Shown here in pieces: positions 60,785 to 64,000 of a stretch of DNA of 64,000 nt (the first letter of the stretch is position 1; every line of letters starts with the position of its first letter). The DNA comes from JAHFUA01 sp963733935. GTDB lineage: Bacteria > Acidobacteriota > Terriglobia > Terriglobales > Acidobacteriaceae. Under the pieces are notes generated by a model, which worked only from the letters and a program-made list of their open reading frames with translations, was not told the DNA's origin and did not search any database. Both the position numbers and the translations under genes were made by a program. The stretch spans positions 62,001-126,000 of the forward strand of contig CAVTEQ010000008.1 of the NCBI GenBank assembly GCA_963733935.1, written 5' to 3'.

Positions 60785-62412
60785 GCGCCGTACCTTCGCC
60801 CGCTCGCGACCATGACGCTATTCACGTCGGTGCGCTGGCCGCAGCAGTTTCGATTGTTTTCTTTCGGAATTTCTACACGCAAGGCGCGATCCTGCTTTAC
60901 GGCGATGCCGTAGCGCACATTCACATTGCGCGCCGCGTCTTCGATTCCATCACGCCTGGGCCACTGCGGCTGGGGACAGTATGGCTTCCGCTGCCGCACA
61001 TTTTGATGATGCCGTTTCTGGTATCCGACTGGATGTGGCGCACCGGTGTGGGCGGATCGATCGTTTCGATGATCGCGTACGTCGCCGGGACAGTTGGCGT
61101 GTTTCGCCTGGTGCGCGCTCGCACTTCGCCCGCGGCTGCGTGGCTGGCGGCGGCAATCTACGCTCTGAATCCGAACCTGATCTATCTGCAGGCCACGGCG
61201 ATGACCGAGGCGCTCTACCTGGCGCTGTTTGTCTGGGCTGTAGTTTTTCTGGACGAGACAGTGAGGCCGACCGAGCTTGGACAGATAGGCCAACGCGCAC
61301 GGTCGCTGGAGCGCGCCTCGATTCTGCTGGCAGCCGCCATGCTGACGCGCTACGACGGCTGGTGGCTCGCGGGCTGTGCGCTGGCCGCAACTTTCATGTG
61401 CATTGTCTACATGCTGGTCAAGCGTCCGATGATCACGCGCGAACTGCTGTCCGGGCTCGCGTACCGCCCGCTGCGGCGAGCATTTCGCCACGCGGTGCTT
61501 CTGCTGGCGGCGATTCCCGTCCTGTGGCTCGCATACAATCATCGCGAGTACGGCAACCCGCTGGAGTTCGCCACCGGTCCATACTCCGCGCGCGCTATCG
61601 AACAGCGCAGCGCGACTCCGTCTTGGCGACATCCTGGCGAGCATAGCCCGCGCGTTGCTGCCCTGTATTTTGTTAAAGCGGTGGAGCTGAATCTGGGCAG
61701 CGGACGCTGGCAGTGGGTGCTATGGGCGGCGGCCGCCGTTGGGCTGCTGATCTCGTTCGCCGCCGCGCGCCGTTTTGCCGTATGGTGGCTGTTTTGGCTA
61801 CCGCTGCCGTTCTATACCTTCTCGATCGCCTACGGCAGCGTGCCGCTTTACGTTCCTGTCTGGTGGCCGTTCGCAAATTACAATGTGCGCTACGGACTGG
61901 AGTTGCTGCCCGCCGTGGCCGTGTTCGCTGCCGTGCTGTTCGAGACTCTGCGGCGTGGGAGCCAGCGATTTGGCTGGCGAGCGGGGCTCGCGGTGCTTGC
62001 CCTCGCCGCGCTGGCGGGCAGCTACGTCTCGGTCTGGAAAGCGACGCCGATAACGATCCAGGAGGCGGTCGTCAATTCCCGCACTCGCATTCCCTTCGAG
62101 CGCGCCCTGGCGGACGCGCTCGGCCGCCTTCCACACTCCGCGCGCCTGTTGATGTACACCGCTGCCCACGCCGGCGCGTTGCAAACGGCGGACATCCACC
62201 TCCGACGCGTAGTGAATGAAAGCAACCACCCGCAATGGGAGCAGGGGCTGCACGATCCCACGCTGGTGGATTACGTGGTCGCCAGCGACGACGACCCAGT
62301 GGCGCAATCGGCCGCCGACCACCGCGACATTTTGGCACCAGTGGCCATCGTCGAAAGCTCTGGCCAGCCCCGCACCACGGTATACAAGACGCAACCCGCT
62401 ACCCGCCCCTGA
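60781..62412 (+). CDS. Polytopic GT-C-type glycosyltransferase-like membrane protein
   Basis: GTG 60781 overlaps the kinase stop. 543 residues with about ten membrane helices. The first periplasmic loop has acidic YGDAVAHIHIARRVFD, the usual position of the DxD/E-D catalytic pair of GT39/PMT-like (GT-C) enzymes. YALNPNLIYLQATAMTEALYL fits the dolichyl-phosphate-mannose transferase family pattern. The soluble C-terminus has VVASDDDPVAQSA. It may transfer a lipid-linked sugar outside the membrane. Assignment is at fold level only. Confidence 0.72.
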   Translation: MSAVPSPARDHDAIHVGALAAAVSIVFFRNFYTQGAILLYGDAVAHIHIARRVFDSITPGPLRLGTVWLPLPHILMMPFLVSDWMWRTGVGGSIVSMIAYVAGTVGVFRLVRARTSPAAAWLAAAIYALNPNLIYLQATAMTEALYLALFVWAVVFLDETVRPTELGQIGQRARSLERASILLAAAMLTRYDGWWLAGCALAATFMCIVYMLVKRPMITRELLSGLAYRPLRRAFRHAVLLLAAIPVLWLAYNHREYGNPLEFATGPYSARAIEQRSATPSWRHPGEHSPRVAALYFVKAVELNLGSGRWQWVLWAAAAVGLLISFAAARRFAVWWLFWLPLPFYTFSIAYGSVPLYVPVWWPFANYNVRYGLELLPAVAVFAAVLFETLRRGSQRFGWRAGLAVLALAALAGSYVSVWKATPITIQEAVVNSRTRIPFERALADALGRLPHSARLLMYTAAHAGALQTADIHLRRVVNESNHPQWEQGLHDPTLVDYVVASDDDPVAQSAADHRDILAPVAIVESSGQPRTTVYKTQPATRP

Positions 62413-62454
62413 GCCGGCGGGTTACAATCCAGCCAAGTCCACAGGACAGCAGGC

Positions 62455-63153
62455 ATGCAGGCGATTTCCCAGTTTATCCGGTCGGTGGAGAGCCGTTTTC
62501 TTTCGGAGAACATCCTGCGCCTCGTGCTGGCGGCGGTGCTGGGCGGCATCATCGGTCTGGAGCGTGAGCTCAAGCACGCGCCCGCTGGCCTGCGCACCAA
62601 TATGTTGATCTGCTTCGGCGCGGCGATGTTCACCCTCATGTCCGACAAGCTGGCCAGCGTGTACGGCGGGGACCACACCCGCATCGCCTCCCAGATCGTC
62701 ACCGGCATCGGCTTCATCGGCGCGGGCTCCATTCTGCATGCACGGGGAGCGGTGACCGGGCTGACCACCGCCGCCACCATCTTCGTGGTGGCTTCCATCG
62801 GCATGGCCGCCGGGGGCGGGCTGTATCTGCTCGCCATCTTCGCTACCGTCCTGATCTTGATCTGCCTGAGCATCCTCCTGGTGCTGGAGAAGCGTTTCGG
62901 CCTCAGATCCGTGGTCATGACCTACGAGGCGATCGGCCCCAGTGGGGAAGCCATCATCGCCTCCGCCAACCAGATACTGGAAGGCGAGCGCAAAGACATG
63001 CAAACCGTGCACGTCGGCCGCAGCGACAAGGACTACCGCATCCTGTTTAAGGTGGATGCTACCCGCCACGAGCACGAGGCGCTGATGAAGCGTTTGCGCC
63101 AGAATTCTGCCTTCACGCGCATTGCGTCGCTGGGCGAATCGGACAAAGAATGA
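62455..63153 (+). CDS. MgtC/SapB family membrane protein
   Basis: 232 residues. The N-terminal five-helix MgtC domain is clear: ILRLVLAAVLGGIIGLERELK, GLRTNMLICFGAAMFTLMS, IASQIVTGIGFIGAGSILH and VTGLTTAATIFVVASIGMAAG. The C-terminal 80 residues resemble an ACT-like cytoplasmic domain. MgtC proteins affect magnesium homeostasis, virulence and ATP synthase; the mechanism here is unknown. Its stop overlaps the dapF start (ATGA). Confidence 0.92.
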   Translation: MQAISQFIRSVESRFLSENILRLVLAAVLGGIIGLERELKHAPAGLRTNMLICFGAAMFTLMSDKLASVYGGDHTRIASQIVTGIGFIGAGSILHARGAVTGLTTAATIFVVASIGMAAGGGLYLLAIFATVLILICLSILLVLEKRFGLRSVVMTYEAIGPSGEAIIASANQILEGERKDMQTVHVGRSDKDYRILFKVDATRHEHEALMKRLRQNSAFTRIASLGESDKE

Positions 63154-63938
63154 CGGCGGTTCCATTCGTAAAAGCTGTCGCCTGCGGCAACGACTTCCTG
63201 TTGATCGAGGGCATGCATGCCCCCGAGGATCTCCCCGGATTTACTCGTCGCATTTGTGACCGGCATTTCGGGATCGGGGCGGACGGCGTGGAATGGCTTT
63301 TTCCCGCCACCGACGCCGATGTCCGCGCCCGCCTGCTCAACGCCGACGGCTCCGAAGCGGAAATCTCCGGCAACGGCACGCGCTGCGTCGCCGCCTGGTG
63401 GGCGACCGACCAGGGCAAGAACAAAGACAGAGTCGTGGTCCGCACCGGCGCGGGACTGAAGACCTGCACTTTGCTCGGCCGTCGCGGCAACGAGTTTGAC
63501 TTCGAAACCGACATGGGCGAGCCGCAGGTTGGCGACGAGTTCTCGATCAAGCTGGCTTTCGGCGAAGTTCGCGGCGTGCCGGTCTCCGTGGGCAATCCTC
63601 ACTTCGTGGTTTTTGTGGAGGAATTCGTTCCCGGTTGGCAGGCGGAAGCAGCCGAAATCGGGAAGCATCACGACTTCAAGTATGGGATTAATGTTGAGCT
63701 GGTTCGCGTTAACCCACAATGCGATATCGACGTGCGCTTTTTTGAACGCGGAGTCGGTGAAACGAGTTCTTCCGGCACCGGATCCTGTGCCGCTGCCGTA
63801 GCTTCGATCTTTAGCCACAAGGCGACCTCGCCGGTAGTGGTCCAAGCGCCGGGCGGAACGCAGACGGTGCGCTGGAATGGAACTGTGTTCCTGCGCGGAC
63901 CGGCCCAACTCGTCGGTCGGGGAGAGTTTTTCGGTTAA
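63150..63938 (+). CDS. dapF: Diaminopimelate epimerase homologue with both catalytic Cys replaced by Ser
   Basis: 262 residues with the duplicated DapF fold: VKAVACGNDFLLIEG, FGIGADGVEWLFP, LLNADGSEAEISGNGTRCVA and GNPHFVVFVE, then RFFERGVGETSSSGTGSCAA. In characterised DapF the two acid/base cysteines lie in the MCGNG and ACGTG motifs. Here these read ISGNG (Ser73) and SSGTG (Ser208). The rest of the substrate pocket looks conserved. Activity as a cofactor-free epimerase is therefore doubtful; a different reaction or reduced activity is possible. Coupled to mgtC by ATGA. Confidence 0.78.
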   Translation: MTAVPFVKAVACGNDFLLIEGMHAPEDLPGFTRRICDRHFGIGADGVEWLFPATDADVRARLLNADGSEAEISGNGTRCVAAWWATDQGKNKDRVVVRTGAGLKTCTLLGRRGNEFDFETDMGEPQVGDEFSIKLAFGEVRGVPVSVGNPHFVVFVEEFVPGWQAEAAEIGKHHDFKYGINVELVRVNPQCDIDVRFFERGVGETSSSGTGSCAAAVASIFSHKATSPVVVQAPGGTQTVRWNGTVFLRGPAQLVGRGEFFG

Positions 63939-63939
63939 G

Positions 63940-64000
63940 ATGGCGAAAATGGTTGAGCGCATCATCCCGGCGGCCTTGCAGCCTGGCGACACTGTGGGCC
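63940..64000 (+). CDS. Start of an LD-carboxypeptidase-like (peptidase S66) gene, cut by the window end
   Basis: Only 20 residues are visible (MAKMVERIIPAALQPGDTVG). IIPAALQPGDTVG is the characteristic opening of S66 muramoyltetrapeptide carboxypeptidases, normally followed by IVAPSS. This family trims peptidoglycan tetrapeptides, which would fit the dapF neighbour. ATG 63940 begins one base after the dapF stop; ATG 63949 is an alternative. Confidence 0.5.
   Translation, partial: MAKMVERIIPAALQPGDTVG

Overview
The window is 64 kb of high-GC bacterial chromosome. It has no rRNA, tRNA, CRISPR array, phage block or recognisable transposase. Gene content suggests an Acidobacteriota soil bacterium (Terriglobia or Koribacter-like). 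It combines a homodimeric-type aceE, a cytochrome b558-type sdhC-sdhA-(small membrane protein)-sdhB operon, DUF1844 and DUF5715 proteins, exported PD40/TolB-like, M28 and retropepsin-PDZ proteins, and many short palindromic intergenic repeats. The phylum is an inference; no marker gene in the window fixes it.

Layout. 1-9.7 kb: the 3' end of a GGDEF-EAL protein, then a lower-GC accessory stretch (SnoaL-like, alpha/beta hydrolase, DJ-1/PfpI, glyoxalase-like, DoxX), three damaged minus-strand genes, a retropepsin-PDZ exported protein and a two-CW protein. 9.9-14 kb: aceE and a beta-propeller lipoprotein. 14-29.3 kb: an exopolysaccharide or O-antigen locus. On the minus strand it has an O-antigen ligase/polymerase-like protein, a TPR protein and a Wzc-like tyrosine autokinase. 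On the plus strand it has Wzm/Wzt ABC export genes, a methyltransferase and four glycosyltransferase genes (one a GT4-GT2 fusion), with a TylF-like methyltransferase inverted among them. 29.3-38.4 kb: exported PD40 protein, M28 aminopeptidase, an unknown two-gene module, EcsC, an ABC ATPase, a DHH phosphoesterase, an unknown exported protein and a cytidylate-kinase-like/BON fusion. 38.4-43.5 kb: PagL-like deacylase, rdgB and the sdh operon, which has a perfect CRP/FNR-type palindrome and a sigma70-like promoter upstream. 43.5-55.6 kb: DUF5715, M19 dipeptidase, two cyclophilins, nadK, tlyA, SDR, glutaredoxin-like, ribF, MBL hydrolase, DUF1844, YgfZ, leuB, a lone VapB antitoxin and a TPR protein. 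55.7-64 kb: HExxH metallopeptidase, methyltransferase, chalcone-isomerase-like protein, then a plus-strand run mtnP-pfkB-GT-C-mgtC-dapF-(S66 carboxypeptidase start).

Two window-wide features stand out. First, seven genes are broken by a single-base shift (near 1948, 5347, 6370, 15274, 34865, 35705 and 53271), and most fall in a short homopolymer. In each, both halves still encode conserved protein, so they are either recent lesions or assembly/sequencing errors. Second, many gaps hold short inverted repeats from a few families: a CACAGAG-type palindrome, GGCACGGCT-type REP hairpins, a TGTCATCC-GAGCGAAGCG element and AT-rich AATTACAAATT arms. Some of these supply the stop codons of neighbouring genes.

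The observations most worth following are: a DapF homologue in which both catalytic cysteines are serine (S73 and S208); a solitary vapB between the two arms of a dispersed palindrome; a small two-helix protein encoded between sdhA and sdhB; the CRP-type site at about -63 of sdh; and an unknown low-GC two-gene module at 32.5-33.3 kb.
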